The notes below the pieces were generated by a model. That model was not told where the DNA came from. It was given only the letters and a program-made list of their open reading frames with translations, and did no database searches. 64,000 bases of DNA from an uncultured Paracoccaceae bacterium. GTDB lineage: Bacteria; Pseudomonadota; Alphaproteobacteria; Rhodobacterales; Rhodobacteraceae. Every line of letters begins with the position of its first letter. The first letter of the stretch is position 1. This document shows, one piece after another, positions 50,236 to 60,148 of this stretch. The translations under genes were made by a program, and so were the position numbers. The DNA lies in assembly GCA_947503935.1 (NCBI GenBank), contig CANNFR010000008.1, forward strand, positions 259,251-323,250. Direction: 5' to 3'.

Positions 50236-52581
50236 CTAGAAACGCGTTGAGATTGTCAGGTCGAAATTCTGCTCTTCGTCGTAATCAAGCTTTTCGAGCG
50301 GGGTCGAGAAGTTGAAACGCAAGGGGCCAAGGGGGGTGGTCCAAAAGATCGAGAATCCGGCAGCGGCGCGCCATTCCAGGCTGTCATCCACCGAATTTGC
50401 GCCCCCTGCCCCGTCTGTATTGTCGAGGCCCCAGACCGACCCGACATCCAGAAAAAGACCGCCGGTGATGCCGTATTCCTCGGGAATGCCCAGCGGGAAC
50501 TCGGCCTCGAACTTGGCGACGGCGAAGAAGTTGCCGCCCAGTGGATCTTCGTTGACGGCATCAAGATCACGGGGACCGATGCCACGGGGTTCAAAGCCAC
50601 GGATCTCACTGCCGAAAAACCGGTCGGTCACACGGCTTTCTCCGTCGATCACATTGATAGCGCCACCTTCGAAGCTGGCCCGCAACGTCACGTCTTCGTT
50701 GAACACACGTCGTTCGGCCAGCGCCAGCGCGCTGGTTCTGATATACGTGGCATCGCCGCCATAGAAATCCTGCCCGAAGCGCAAGAGAATGCCCCGGGTG
50801 GGATCGAGGCCGCCACGTCGGGTGTCGTAGCTGTATTCGTAGCCGACAAAGACCAGATCGCGGTCGCCGATATCTTCCTCGGCCTGCAGAATGGGCGAGG
50901 AATCTGCCTCGATGCTGTAGACATCATCATACCGATATCCAGCATCCAGACCCAGCCGCGAATTCTCGCCTATCGGGAATTGCAGCCCAGCTTCCAATCC
51001 AGCAGTGCGTGTTGAAAAATCAGCATTGTCGCTGTTGCTCTCACGATAGAAGATACTGGATCGGAACCGAAGATCACGGCCTAGAAAACGCGGCTCAATG
51101 AAGCTCAGGCTGGAATTCGAGTTTGCCTCGCCGGTATCGAAGGCAAAAGCCAGCGTCTGACCCCGCCCCAGAAAGTTGCTTTCCGAAAAGCTGACGGCGA
51201 ATGCGGTGCCTGACGAGACGCTGTAGCTGACGCCGAAGGACAAAGCCCCTGTGGGCTGTTCCTCGACATTGACATCAACGATCACCTGTTCAGGCGATGA
51301 CCCCTCGCGGGCATCGACATCGGCGTTCGAGAAGAACCCTAGCGCGCGGATGCGCTCGGCGCTTTCGCGGATCTCGCGCGGGTTGAAGGGGTCGCCCTCA
51401 ACCGTTCTGAACTGATTGCGAACCACGCGGTCAAGCGTGGTGACGTTGCCCTCGATATCGATCCGCTCAACGAAGATGCGCGGGCCGCGCACGATGGCGA
51501 ACTCGATATCCAGCGTCAGGTTGCGGTCATTGCGGGTGATCCGCGGCTCGACCCGTACGAAATCAAGCCCCTGACGCAGCGCCAGCGTTTCCAGCCGCGC
51601 GATCGTGCTTTCGACCAGCGTCGGCGAATAGACCCCGCCTGGGCGGATGCGTATGGCATTTTGATAAACGTCCGGGTCCGCACCATTGACCTCGCTTGAG
51701 GTGGTGATCTCGCCGAAGCGGAATTGCTGACCCTCGCGCAGCGTGAAGGTCACGAAAAAGGCGTCGCGCTGGCGCGTCACTTCGGAATTGACCGACAGGA
51801 TCTGGAAGTCGACATAGCCGCGCGAGAGGTAGAAGTCGCGCAAAAGCTGCCTGTCAAACTCGATGCGGTCGGCCACGAATGTATCCCGCTGCACGAGCTG
51901 GCGCAAAAAGCCCGCCTGCTTGGTCTCAAGCACGTTACGCAGGCGCCGGTCCGAGAAATTGCGGTTGCCGACGAAGGACAGACGCTCAATCTCAATCACC
52001 CGGCCTTCGACAATCTCGAACACCAGATCGACGCGGTTTTCCGGGCGGCGGATGATTCGCGGCGTGACGGTGGCGGCAAAGCGCCCGCCCTGTCCGTAAG
52101 CCTCGGTGATGGCGGCCGCGTCCTGCTCGGCCGTGGTCGGGCTGTAGACCCGGCGCGATTGCGAGCGCACGATGCTGGCCAGAGCCTCATCATCGATGCG
52201 GCGATTACCCTCGAAATTCACGATATTGATCGTCGGAAACTCGACAACGCGGATCAAAAGGCGGCTGCCCTGAGGCACAATCTCAACCGTCTCGAAAAGG
52301 CCAGAGGCCAGGATACGCTGATAGGCGGCATTCAACTCGCCCGCCGAAATGGCCTGCCCGCGCGGGATCTCGGCGTAGGACAGCACAGTGCCCGGCTCAA
52401 TCCGCTGGGTGCCCTGAACCTCAACCGAGTTGAAGCGATAGGTTTGCGCCTCGGCTGGGCCAGGCACCAGCGTGAGCGTGCCGAGGAACAGGGCAAACAG
52501 CGCCAAAAACCTGCGGGTCGCTACGAGAACACCCATACGCACACGCACAATCCGCGCGTCTGCGACACCCGCTTCCGACAT
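50236..52581 (-). CDS. bamA: Outer-membrane protein assembly factor BamA
   Basis: 781 residues, starting at 52581 (GGGGGAT before the ATG; a second ATG 45 bp on lacks a site). The signal peptide ends near residue 45 (GPAEA). Five POTRA domains follow (about 50-420; YRFNSVEVQGTQRIEPGTVL, RIDDEALASIVRSQSRRVYS), then a 16-strand barrel with EIRGFEPRGIGPRD (the VRGF-type L6 loop) and a terminal aromatic F. It inserts beta-barrel proteins into the outer membrane. It lies 89 bp after rseP, in the standard envelope-biogenesis cluster. Confidence 0.97.
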   Translation of the reverse strand: MSEAGVADARIVRVRMGVLVATRRFLALFALFLGTLTLVPGPAEAQTYRFNSVEVQGTQRIEPGTVLSYAEIPRGQAISAGELNAAYQRILASGLFETVEIVPQGSRLLIRVVEFPTINIVNFEGNRRIDDEALASIVRSQSRRVYSPTTAEQDAAAITEAYGQGGRFAATVTPRIIRRPENRVDLVFEIVEGRVIEIERLSFVGNRNFSDRRLRNVLETKQAGFLRQLVQRDTFVADRIEFDRQLLRDFYLSRGYVDFQILSVNSEVTRQRDAFFVTFTLREGQQFRFGEITTSSEVNGADPDVYQNAIRIRPGGVYSPTLVESTIARLETLALRQGLDFVRVEPRITRNDRNLTLDIEFAIVRGPRIFVERIDIEGNVTTLDRVVRNQFRTVEGDPFNPREIRESAERIRALGFFSNADVDAREGSSPEQVIVDVNVEEQPTGALSFGVSYSVSSGTAFAVSFSESNFLGRGQTLAFAFDTGEANSNSSLSFIEPRFLGRDLRFRSSIFYRESNSDNADFSTRTAGLEAGLQFPIGENSRLGLDAGYRYDDVYSIEADSSPILQAEEDIGDRDLVFVGYEYSYDTRRGGLDPTRGILLRFGQDFYGGDATYIRTSALALAERRVFNEDVTLRASFEGGAINVIDGESRVTDRFFGSEIRGFEPRGIGPRDLDAVNEDPLGGNFFAVAKFEAEFPLGIPEEYGITGGLFLDVGSVWGLDNTDGAGGANSVDDSLEWRAAAGFSIFWTTPLGPLRFNFSTPLEKLDYDEEQNFDLTISTRF

Positions 52582-52670
52582 GCTATCCCCCGTTCGTCAA
52601 ACCGATCTATCTATGATCTTCTGACTAGCGGCATCGGCCCGCCTTGTCAAAACGTCCCGACCCCCGAAAA

Positions 52671-54026
52671 TCAGGGGCAGAGAACCAGGTCGTTGGTCAA
52701 CGCAAACACCATTAAAGACAGGATGATAAGCAGCCCGCCGGCCATCAGATACTTCAACGCCGTCTCCGAGGGCGGGCGGCGGGCAATCGCCTCATAGGCG
52801 TGAAAAACCAGATGTCCGCCATCGAGGACGGGAATCGGGAAGAGGTTCAGAAGCCCAACCGCCGTCGACAGGGCGGCGATCAGAAGGATGAAATCCTGAA
52901 GGCCCTGGCTGGCCATCTCGGCCGAGGCCTCGGCGATGCCGACGGGGCCACGCAGGTTGCAGGTCGAGATATCGCCCGAGATGATATGCACCAGCATCGA
53001 AACGGTCGTCTTGGCCTGCTGCCAGACCTGCTGGCCGGCGCGCGAGACGGCGGTGAGCGGCCCGATGGCCTCGGTTTCGGGCTGGAACAACAGATCGCCG
53101 CTGAGGCCCATCAGAAGCCGGGTCTCAAAACCGCCCTCTGGCAGAGGTATGTCGGTGTAGCGCGGCGCAAGCGTTACCTGGCGCGTCTCACCATCGCGCC
53201 AGACTTGCAATGCCAGGTCTCGCCCCTCGGAGGCCAGAACGACGTCCTGCAATTCCTTGAACGCTGTCAGTTCCTGCCCATCGACCGAAACGATCACATC
53301 GCCCACGGACAGGCCGGCATCGATCGCCGCCGATCCGGGTTGCACATGGCCTATGACGACGGGAAAGAGCCACGGGCCCTGCACGACGGTTTCGCGGCCG
53401 TCGCGCACGATTGTATAGTCGATCTGGGGCGTGATCTCGATCTCGGAAATGACGGTGTAGAGCGCCTCGTAATCAAGCGTTTCCTGCCCCTCGATCGCGA
53501 CGATCTGGTCGCCCTCACGCAAACCTTGTGTCTCGGCGGGGAGCGCGGCAAGCTGGCCAATGGTCGGCGGTTCGATCGCCGATCCCGTGTTCAGGTACAC
53601 GCCCGTCAGGATCACCGCCGAGAGAATGAAGTTGAAGATCGGCCCTGCCGCCACCGTGGCCGACCGCGCCCATAGCGGTGCGCCCAACATGCTGCGGCGC
53701 AACTCTTTCTCACGCTCGGTATCGACGATGCGGTCCAGAAACCCCTCATCAGCGGTCGCGCTGGCCGCATCGGCATCGCCCAGGAACTTGACATACCCGC
53801 CAAGCGGCACGGCGGCGATCTGCCATTTGGTCCCGTGCTTGTCGACGCGCGAGGCCAGGACCGGCCCGAAGCCGACCGAGAACACCTCGGCATGGATGCC
53901 GCACCAGCGGCCGACGATGTAATGGCCGTATTCATGCACAGTCACGATGATCGACAGAGCGACGACGAAAATCACGATCGTGACGGGTAGCGGCAGCCCC
54001 CCGAAGGTGGGTATCAGATCTAACAC
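52671..54026 (-). CDS. rseP: Site-2 intramembrane metalloprotease RseP
   Basis: 451 residues from GTG 54026, read because the frame has no suitable ATG; GAGG precedes it by 8 bp. The M50 zinc motif VHEYGHYIVG is in the first helix (about 35-44), followed by two PDZ domains (about 120-310: GLREGDQIVAIEGQ, AGLSVGDVIVSVDGQ) and the C-terminal NLFPIPVLDGGHLVF motif with the Asp ligand. It cleaves anti-sigma factors and signal-peptide remnants in the inner membrane. It starts 1 bp after the dxr stop. Confidence 0.95.
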   Translation of the reverse strand: MLDLIPTFGGLPLPVTIVIFVVALSIIVTVHEYGHYIVGRWCGIHAEVFSVGFGPVLASRVDKHGTKWQIAAVPLGGYVKFLGDADAASATADEGFLDRIVDTEREKELRRSMLGAPLWARSATVAAGPIFNFILSAVILTGVYLNTGSAIEPPTIGQLAALPAETQGLREGDQIVAIEGQETLDYEALYTVISEIEITPQIDYTIVRDGRETVVQGPWLFPVVIGHVQPGSAAIDAGLSVGDVIVSVDGQELTAFKELQDVVLASEGRDLALQVWRDGETRQVTLAPRYTDIPLPEGGFETRLLMGLSGDLLFQPETEAIGPLTAVSRAGQQVWQQAKTTVSMLVHIISGDISTCNLRGPVGIAEASAEMASQGLQDFILLIAALSTAVGLLNLFPIPVLDGGHLVFHAYEAIARRPPSETALKYLMAGGLLIILSLMVFALTNDLVLCP

Positions 54027-54027
54027 A

Positions 54028-55209
54028 TCAATTCCTCGTCGCGCGATTGCGGATGATCTCGGCCGTACGTTGACGTGCCAGATGGTCCATTTCCAGAACG
54101 GTATCAAGGCTGGAGGGGGCATTTCCAAGGCCGCTATCGGACGAAAGCTGGGAAAGAGCGGCCTCAACCACCTGCGCCATATCCGTAAATCGGACCTCGC
54201 CCGCGATGAAGGCATCGAGCGCGCGCTCTTTTGCCGCGTTAAAGGCAGCGCCCGCCAGCCCACGGATGCGCATCACCTCGCGCGCCAGGGTCAGCGCGGG
54301 GTAGCGGCGCGGGTCGGGGGCGTGAAAGTTCAGCTGGCCGATCGCGGCCAGATCCAGCCGCGCCACCGGCAGATCGGCGCGGTCGGGCCAATTCAGCGCA
54401 TAACCGATGGCATGGCGCATATCCGGCGCCCCCAGATGCGCCATCAGCGCGCCGTCGCGATAGCCCACCAGCGAGTGGATCAGGCTTTCGGGATGGATCA
54501 CCGTTTCGATCTGCTCGGGCGCGACGCCGAAATATTCGCGCGTCTCGATCAGTTCGAGGGATTTGTTGAACATCGATGCCGAATCGATGGTGATCCTCTG
54601 GCCCATCTCCCAATTGGGGTGGCTGGACGCCTCTTCCAGCGTGGCATGGGCCAGCTTGTCCAGCGGCCAGTCGCGGAACGCGCCGCCCGAGGCGGTAACG
54701 ACGATCCGCTCGACCGTGGCGATATCCTCGCCCACCAAGGCCTGGAAGATCGCCGAATGCTCACTATCGACGGGCAGGATCGTGGCGCCGTGGCGCTTGG
54801 CCTCGGCCATCAGCAGGGGGCCGGCCGTGACCAGGCTTTCCTTGTTGGCCAGCGCCAGGGTGGTGCCATGGCGGAGCGCGTGGAACCCGGGCGCCAGGCC
54901 CGCGGCGCCGACAATCGCACTCATGATCCAGTCGGCGGGGCGGTCGGCGGCCTCGATCAGCGCCGCGGGCCCCGCGGCCACCGTGATGCCGGTGTCGGAC
55001 AGGGCGTCTTTCAGCGCCGCATGACATTCTGCATAGCACGTCACGGCCATTTCGGCGTTCAGCGCGCGGGCCTGCTCGGCCAGGCGGGCCACGTTGCGCC
55101 CGCCGGTCAGGGCGACCACCTGACGGGTCTCGGCCGGCTGGCGCAGCAGCAGATCGACCGTATTCTCCCCAACCGACCCGGTTGATCCGAAAATGCTGAT
55201 CCGCCTCAC
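54028..55209 (-). CDS. dxr: 1-deoxy-D-xylulose-5-phosphate reductoisomerase
   Basis: 393 residues from GTG 55209, which overlaps the cdsA stop (GTGA) and puts RRISIFGSTGSVGENTVDLL at the N terminus, the NADPH-binding GSTGSIG motif. Further motifs: LALANKESLVTAG, ILPVDSEHSAIFQAL (metal ligands), TASGGAFRDWP and MGQRITIDSASMFNKSLELIE. It makes MEP in the non-mevalonate isoprenoid pathway; the product feeds the undecaprenyl synthesis of uppS two genes away. Confidence 0.96.
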   Translation of the reverse strand: MRRISIFGSTGSVGENTVDLLLRQPAETRQVVALTGGRNVARLAEQARALNAEMAVTCYAECHAALKDALSDTGITVAAGPAALIEAADRPADWIMSAIVGAAGLAPGFHALRHGTTLALANKESLVTAGPLLMAEAKRHGATILPVDSEHSAIFQALVGEDIATVERIVVTASGGAFRDWPLDKLAHATLEEASSHPNWEMGQRITIDSASMFNKSLELIETREYFGVAPEQIETVIHPESLIHSLVGYRDGALMAHLGAPDMRHAIGYALNWPDRADLPVARLDLAAIGQLNFHAPDPRRYPALTLAREVMRIRGLAGAAFNAAKERALDAFIAGEVRFTDMAQVVEAALSQLSSDSGLGNAPSSLDTVLEMDHLARQRTAEIIRNRATRN

Positions 55210-56009
55210 GGCACGACCAGCCCGGGCGGGAAATCGACGATCTGTTCGACGAACAGCAAGAACATCGAAGCGCCCAGCATGCCGTCGAACCGGTCCAGCA
55301 TGCCGCCATGGCCGGGCAAGAGGTTCGAGGCATCCTTGACGCCCATCTTCCGCTTGACGGCGCTTTCTGCGATATCGCCGATCTGGCTGGCCATCGAGAG
55401 CGCGATGGAAATGCCGATCAGCTCGGCCCCCGCGCCGGTGTGGTTCATGAACAAAAACCCGGTGACACCGGCCGCGATCCAGCCCGCCACGGTGCCCGAC
55501 CAGGTCTTTTTGGGGCTGACCTTGGGCCAGAATTTCGGCCCCCCCATCAACCGACCGGCGAAGTAGCCGAAGACATCCGTCACGATCACCACCGCGATCA
55601 GCCAGGCGATCCAGACAAACCCGAAATCCTCGCGCTGGATATGCAGGCCGAAGCCCGCGATCATGATCAAGATGGTGAAAACGATGTAGAGCGTGCGGTT
55701 GCGCGTCAGCAGGCTGAGGCCCGCCAGTGCCGGCAGGAACAACAGCGGCAGGGCAAAGCCCGCCGGGATCAGCCGTGCCAGCATGACGGCCGCGCCGGCA
55801 CCCACAGCCAGCAGAACCGCGCGGTTGCGCGCCTCGCCGGGGTTCAGCATGCGGACCAGCTCCCACACCATAAGCCCGACAACCACACCGATCAAAGCCA
55901 GCAGCCACAGGCCGCCCACCCAGATCGTGGCCAGCCCGATCGCCGCAATCACCGCGCCCGAGCCCATGCGGACCGTCAGATCCGAAAACTTTTCCGACGC
56001 CAGGCTCAT
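55206..56009 (-). CDS. cdsA: Phosphatidate cytidylyltransferase
   Basis: 267-residue inner-membrane protein with about seven or eight helices. The signature SPKKTWSGTVAG near residue 165 with the preceding DVFGYFAGRLMGGPKF and the later LLPGHGGMLDRFDGMLGA region identifies CdsA, which makes CDP-diacylglycerol for phospholipid synthesis. It overlaps uppS upstream and dxr downstream by 4 bp each, so the four genes are translationally coupled. Confidence 0.95.
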   Translation of the reverse strand: MSLASEKFSDLTVRMGSGAVIAAIGLATIWVGGLWLLALIGVVVGLMVWELVRMLNPGEARNRAVLLAVGAGAAVMLARLIPAGFALPLLFLPALAGLSLLTRNRTLYIVFTILIMIAGFGLHIQREDFGFVWIAWLIAVVIVTDVFGYFAGRLMGGPKFWPKVSPKKTWSGTVAGWIAAGVTGFLFMNHTGAGAELIGISIALSMASQIGDIAESAVKRKMGVKDASNLLPGHGGMLDRFDGMLGASMFLLFVEQIVDFPPGLVVP

Positions 56010-56737
56010 GCCGTGACAACACCCCCGAAGCGACGCTCGCGCGCGCCGAACTTCACCAAGATATTGTCCAAGTCTTCCGGTGTAAAATCGGGCCAGAGCG
56101 TGGGGGTGAATTCATACTCCGCATAGGCCATTTGCCAAAGCAGATAATTCGACACCCGCGCCTCGCCGCTGGTGCGGATCAACAGATCGGGATCGGGCAG
56201 ATCATGGGTGTCGAGGGCGGCGGCGATATCGTCTTCGCTGATCTGGGCGGGGTCAAGCCGCCCCTCGGCCGCGCGTTCGGCCAGAAGGCGGGTCGCGCGC
56301 ATCAACTCATTCCGGCCGCCATAATTGATCGCCACGGTCAGGTTCAGCCGAGTGTTTTCGGCCGTGCGTGCCTCGATCCAGCCCATCAGACGTTGCAGGC
56401 GTTTGTCCAGCCGCGTCCTGTCGCCGATGAAGCGCAGCCGCACGCCTTCGGCCGACATGCGCTTGGCCTCGCTGCGGATATAGGCCGAGAAGATCGTCAT
56501 CAGCCCGATCACCTCTTCGGTCGAGCGCTTCCAGTTCTCGGTCGAAAACGCATAAAGCGTCAGGTGCGTGACCCCCAGATCGGGGCAGGCCTCAACGATG
56601 TGCTTGACGCGCTCGGCGCCGCGCCTGTGCCCGACAAGGCGCGGCCAGCCCTTCTGCGTGGCCCAACGCCCGTTGCCATCCATGATGATGGCCACGTGCA
56701 GGGGTGTACGGTCGGGGGGGAAATCGTCGGCGGCCAT
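56006..56737 (-). CDS. uppS: Undecaprenyl diphosphate synthase
   Basis: 243 residues. The catalytic IMDGNGRWA motif (Asp about residue 19) and GHRRGAERV, LTLYAFSTENWKR, INYGGRNEL and DLLIRTSGEARVSNYLLWQMAYAE (diagnostic block) are all present. It is a cis-prenyltransferase making the C55 carrier lipid for peptidoglycan and LPS. It overlaps cdsA by 4 bp and lies 21 bp after frr. Confidence 0.97.
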   Translation of the reverse strand: MAADDFPPDRTPLHVAIIMDGNGRWATQKGWPRLVGHRRGAERVKHIVEACPDLGVTHLTLYAFSTENWKRSTEEVIGLMTIFSAYIRSEAKRMSAEGVRLRFIGDRTRLDKRLQRLMGWIEARTAENTRLNLTVAINYGGRNELMRATRLLAERAAEGRLDPAQISEDDIAAALDTHDLPDPDLLIRTSGEARVSNYLLWQMAYAEYEFTPTLWPDFTPEDLDNILVKFGARERRFGGVVTA

Positions 56738-56758
56738 GGGCGCCCTCCGGAAGGCAGG

Positions 56759-57325
56759 TCAGACCTGCATGATTTCGGCTTGCTTGTCCTCAAGCGCCTT
56801 GTCGACCGCAGCGATATGCTTGTCGGTCACTTCCTGGATCGCGTCGTTCCAGAACTTCTGATCATCCTCGCCCATGCCGTCGGCCTTGGCCTTCTTGACC
56901 TGGTCCATCCCGTCACGGCGCACATTGCGCACGGCCACACGGGCACTTTCGGCATATTGCGCGGCGACCTTGGTCAGCTCGCGGCGGCGCTCCTCGTTCA
57001 GCTCGGGGATCGGCAGCATGATGATCGTGCCGTTCAGCTGCGGGTTGATGCCCAGGCCCGACTCGCGGATCGCCTTTTCCACCTTGCCGACCAGGCCCTT
57101 GTCCCAGACGTTCACGGTGACCATCCGCGACTCGGGAACGTTCACGGTGCCGACCTGATTGATCGGCGTGGGGCTGCCATAGGCATCCACCATCACCGGA
57201 TCGAGCATCGAGGCCGCAGCTCGCCCCGTCCGCAGCGAGGCAAATTCGTGCCGCAGCGCCGTCATCGCCCCGTCCATCCGCCGCTCGAGGTCATCCAGAT
57301 CGATCTCAATCTCATCTTCCGCCAT
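56759..57325 (-). CDS. frr: Ribosome recycling factor
   Basis: 188 residues from ATG 57325. Domain I helices and the domain II barrel carry [56 protein letters not shown] and [16 protein letters not shown], all classical RRF blocks. It dissociates post-termination ribosomes with EF-G. Between it and pyrH, normally its direct neighbour, sits an unrelated secreted protein gene. Confidence 0.98.
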   Translation of the reverse strand: MAEDEIEIDLDDLERRMDGAMTALRHEFASLRTGRAAASMLDPVMVDAYGSPTPINQVGTVNVPESRMVTVNVWDKGLVGKVEKAIRESGLGINPQLNGTIIMLPIPELNEERRRELTKVAAQYAESARVAVRNVRRDGMDQVKKAKADGMGEDDQKFWNDAIQEVTDKHIAAVDKALEDKQAEIMQV

Positions 57326-57423
57326 TCTTGCCGCCTTTCTTTCGTGCGAGGCCTTTGGGCCGTCTATAGCCTTGGGTGGGTGATTTTGCCAGCGCCAGCT
57401 TGGGCAGGTCTCCGCGCATCGGC

Positions 57424-58275
57424 CTAGCCGTCGCCATATGTGCAAAGTGGCGGCCTCGGCGTTCCCCTGGAGCTGGCCGACATGCCCTGATGCCAACCGG
57501 CCGCGTAAGAGATGATATCGTATTCCACGGAAAGCCAGACGTTGGCCGGCGCCTGCGCCTCGGCCGCATTATCAAGGTCCGCGCCCTGAATTTCGGCGGC
57601 GATCACCATCGGAATCGGGCCGCCGCCTTTGTCTTCACATGGGGTATCCGAGCCGATGCCACGGATGTAACGGTCAAAATGGACATCTGAGATATAGGCA
57701 TGATTAGCGCGTATCTCGTCTGCGCCAGCGGCTTCGCCGCAGGCTCCGGACATCACCTGAAAGCCTGGCGGGGTGCGCAACGGGTTTGATCCGTAAAAGC
57801 GCAGATCGCCCAAGATGATGCCATTGGCCAGGAACTCAAGATACCTTTGATTGGCCAGATCCGGCGTCCAGCCGTCGCGCTGCTTGAGCGTATGGAACAC
57901 ACCCTGCCCGAAACATCCCGGATCTTCGGGGTACTCATCGCTTGCCGAAATCAGACCCGCGATGTCGGCATCCCCCAGAGATACCACCGGATCGAAATCC
58001 GGCAGGCGGATCGTGCAGGTCGCCGCATCCAGGACGACCCAAGCCCCTTCTTGCCGGGCCCGACCGGCGGCCAGCACCTCGCGCTGAAATGCATCGATCG
58101 CGTCAGGTGCGATGCCCGCGGCAAGCGCCTCGGCACGGCTTTCGGCGCCGATGGTGCAGCCCTGGCCGCCGAAGAAGGTCACAAGATCAACGTCCGTTTC
58201 TTGAGCGAACACCCCAGAGGCCGTCAAACCAAGGGTCATGGCACCGATCACTGCAGAGCACAGGGTGTGTCTCAT
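57424..58275 (-). CDS. Secreted protein of unknown function between pyrH and frr
   Basis: 283 residues with a Sec signal peptide ([20 protein letters not shown], cleavage near residue 24). The mature part has a Cys pair at GGQGCTIG and AATCTIRLP and further Cys in DPGCFGQ, SGACGEA, TPCEDKG and PLCTYG, all likely disulfide-bonded; [18 protein letters not shown] and [19 protein letters not shown] are the most distinctive stretches. No family recognised. It lies 12 bp after pyrH on the same strand and 98 bp before frr, splitting a normally tight gene pair. Confidence 0.75.
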   Translation of the reverse strand: MRHTLCSAVIGAMTLGLTASGVFAQETDVDLVTFFGGQGCTIGAESRAEALAAGIAPDAIDAFQREVLAAGRARQEGAWVVLDAATCTIRLPDFDPVVSLGDADIAGLISASDEYPEDPGCFGQGVFHTLKQRDGWTPDLANQRYLEFLANGIILGDLRFYGSNPLRTPPGFQVMSGACGEAAGADEIRANHAYISDVHFDRYIRGIGSDTPCEDKGGGPIPMVIAAEIQGADLDNAAEAQAPANVWLSVEYDIISYAAGWHQGMSASSRGTPRPPLCTYGDG

Positions 58276-58287
58276 AAGTTTGCGCCC

Positions 58288-59028
58288 CTATCCATGCACG
58301 ATTGTGTACGTGCCCTCGCCCGCCAGAATGCCCTTGAACCCGCCGGGTTCATCCAGGCTGAAGACGATGATCGGCAGCTTGTTGTCGCGGGCCAGCGCGA
58401 TGGCCGAGGCGTCCATCACCTTGAGATTCTTTTGCAGCACCTCGTCATAGGTCACCTTGTCGTATCGCTTGGCGTCGGGGTGCTGTTCGGGGTCTTTGTC
58501 GTAGATACCGTCGACCCCGTTCTTGCCCATCAGGATCGCCTCGCAGGCCATCTCATTGGCGCGGAGCGCCGCGGCGGTGTCGGTGGTGAAATAGGGGTTG
58601 CCGGTGCCGGCGGCGAAGATGCAGACGCGTTTCTTCTCAAGATGGCGCACGGCGCGGCGGCGGATGTAAGGTTCGGCCACCTCATTCATCGTGATGGCCG
58701 AGATCACGCGGGTATGCATGCCGTGCTCTTCCAGCGCCGATTGCATGGCGAGCGCGTTCATCACCGTGGCCAGCATGCCCATGTAATCGGCCGTCGTCCG
58801 CTCCATCCCCTGGGCCGAGCCTTGCAGCCCGCGAAAGATGTTGCCGCCGCCGATCACCATGCAGACCTCGACGCCCAACTCATGCACCGCCTTCACTTCG
58901 GCCGCGATGCGCTGCACGGTGGGCGGGTGCAGGCCAAAGCCCTGATCGCCCATCAGCGCCTCGCCCGAGATCTTCAGAAGCACACGTTGATAGAGGGGCT
59001 CGGGCCCCGAAGTCTCGGTTTCGCTCAT
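58288..59028 (-). CDS. pyrH: UMP kinase
   Basis: 246 residues from ATG 59028. It belongs to the amino-acid-kinase fold: [19 protein letters not shown] at the N terminus, [31 protein letters not shown], the nucleotide loop [17 protein letters not shown] and [14 protein letters not shown]. It phosphorylates UMP to UDP in the cytosol and is typically hexameric and GTP-activated. It is the first gene of the minus-strand cluster running to lpxB/trmJ, divergent from miaA. Confidence 0.97.
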   Translation of the reverse strand: MSETETSGPEPLYQRVLLKISGEALMGDQGFGLHPPTVQRIAAEVKAVHELGVEVCMVIGGGNIFRGLQGSAQGMERTTADYMGMLATVMNALAMQSALEEHGMHTRVISAITMNEVAEPYIRRRAVRHLEKKRVCIFAAGTGNPYFTTDTAAALRANEMACEAILMGKNGVDGIYDKDPEQHPDAKRYDKVTYDEVLQKNLKVMDASAIALARDNKLPIIVFSLDEPGGFKGILAGEGTYTIVHG

Positions 59029-59159
59029 CACGTGCCCCCCGGCTTTCTGATCGCTTGCTTGACTGGCCGGGAAAATGCGGGAAAACCGGGCCGGGTTCAA
59101 CGGGCGATTGGCGCAAAGCCCGCGATTGACCGGAAAACCGGCGGAAAGGCCCGCAAAGC

Positions 59160-60038
59160 TTGGATCACCTGCGCGATATCCCACCGGACAGGCCGGTTCT
59201 GATTGCCGGGCCCACCGCCTCGGGCAAATCGGCCCTGGCGCTGGCCATTGCCGAGGCGGGCGGCGGGGTTGTGGTGAATGCCGACGCGCTGCAGGTCTTT
59301 CAGGGCTGGCCGGTTCTGACAGCGCAACCAGGGCCCGCGGATCAGGCCCGCGCGCCACATCGGCTGTACGGCCACGTGCCCTATGATGCCGATTATTCCG
59401 TCGGCCATTGGCTGCGTGACGTGGCCCCTCTGCTGACAGGCGCGCGGCCCATCATTGTGGGCGGCACCGGCCTTTATTTCACCGCGCTGACCGAGGGGCT
59501 GGCCCAGATCCCCCCGACCCCGCCCGAAACGCGGGCCGAGGCCGATGCCCTGCCCCATGACGCGCTTCTGGACGGGCTCGATGAAGCCACCCGGGCGCAG
59601 ATCGACACCCGGAACCGCGCCCGGGTTCAGCGCGCCTGGGAGGTGTTGCAGGCCACCGGTCGCCCCCTGGCCGCATGGCAGGCCGAAACCCCTGCCCCGC
59701 TTCTGCCCCTGGAGCACGCCACGCCCATTCTGATCGAGGCCGACAAGACCTGGCTGGAAGGCCGCATCATCCGCCGCTTTGACCACATGCTCGCCCACGG
59801 CGCGCTGGACGAGGCCCGCGCGATGCAGCCCCATTGGAACCCTGCGCTTTTGTCATCGAAGGCGATCGGCGCGCGCGAATTGATCGCGCATCTGGACGGC
59901 AGGATGACGCTGGACGAGGTGCGCGAGGCCGCAATCATCGCCACACGGCAATATGCCAAACGCCAGCGCACCTGGTTCAGGGCGCGCATGAAGGGCTGGC
60001 GGGTTCTGGGTGGCGCGGCGCTTGCGGATCTGCCGTAA
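59160..60038 (+). CDS. miaA: tRNA dimethylallyltransferase
   Basis: 292 residues starting at a TTG codon (59160; GGAAAGG about 11 bp upstream). Motifs: P-loop [33 protein letters not shown] (normally DS.Q.Y, here changed), [44 protein letters not shown] and [15 protein letters not shown]-type C-terminal block ([12 protein letters not shown]). It prenylates A37 of tRNAs reading codons that begin with U. Divergent from pyrH, 131 bp apart. Confidence 0.94.
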   Translation: MDHLRDIPPDRPVLIAGPTASGKSALALAIAEAGGGVVVNADALQVFQGWPVLTAQPGPADQARAPHRLYGHVPYDADYSVGHWLRDVAPLLTGARPIIVGGTGLYFTALTEGLAQIPPTPPETRAEADALPHDALLDGLDEATRAQIDTRNRARVQRAWEVLQATGRPLAAWQAETPAPLLPLEHATPILIEADKTWLEGRIIRRFDHMLAHGALDEARAMQPHWNPALLSSKAIGARELIAHLDGRMTLDEVREAAIIATRQYAKRQRTWFRARMKGWRVLGGAALADLP

Positions 60039-60148
60039 CCTTTCGGTCACGCTTGCCCCGCATCTGGGAGGGCGGAAATTTTTCCCTTTGGAATTCTGCG
60101 CTTGCCATGACAGGTTGATGTCTTGTCAGATTTCCCCGGGAGGGCCCG

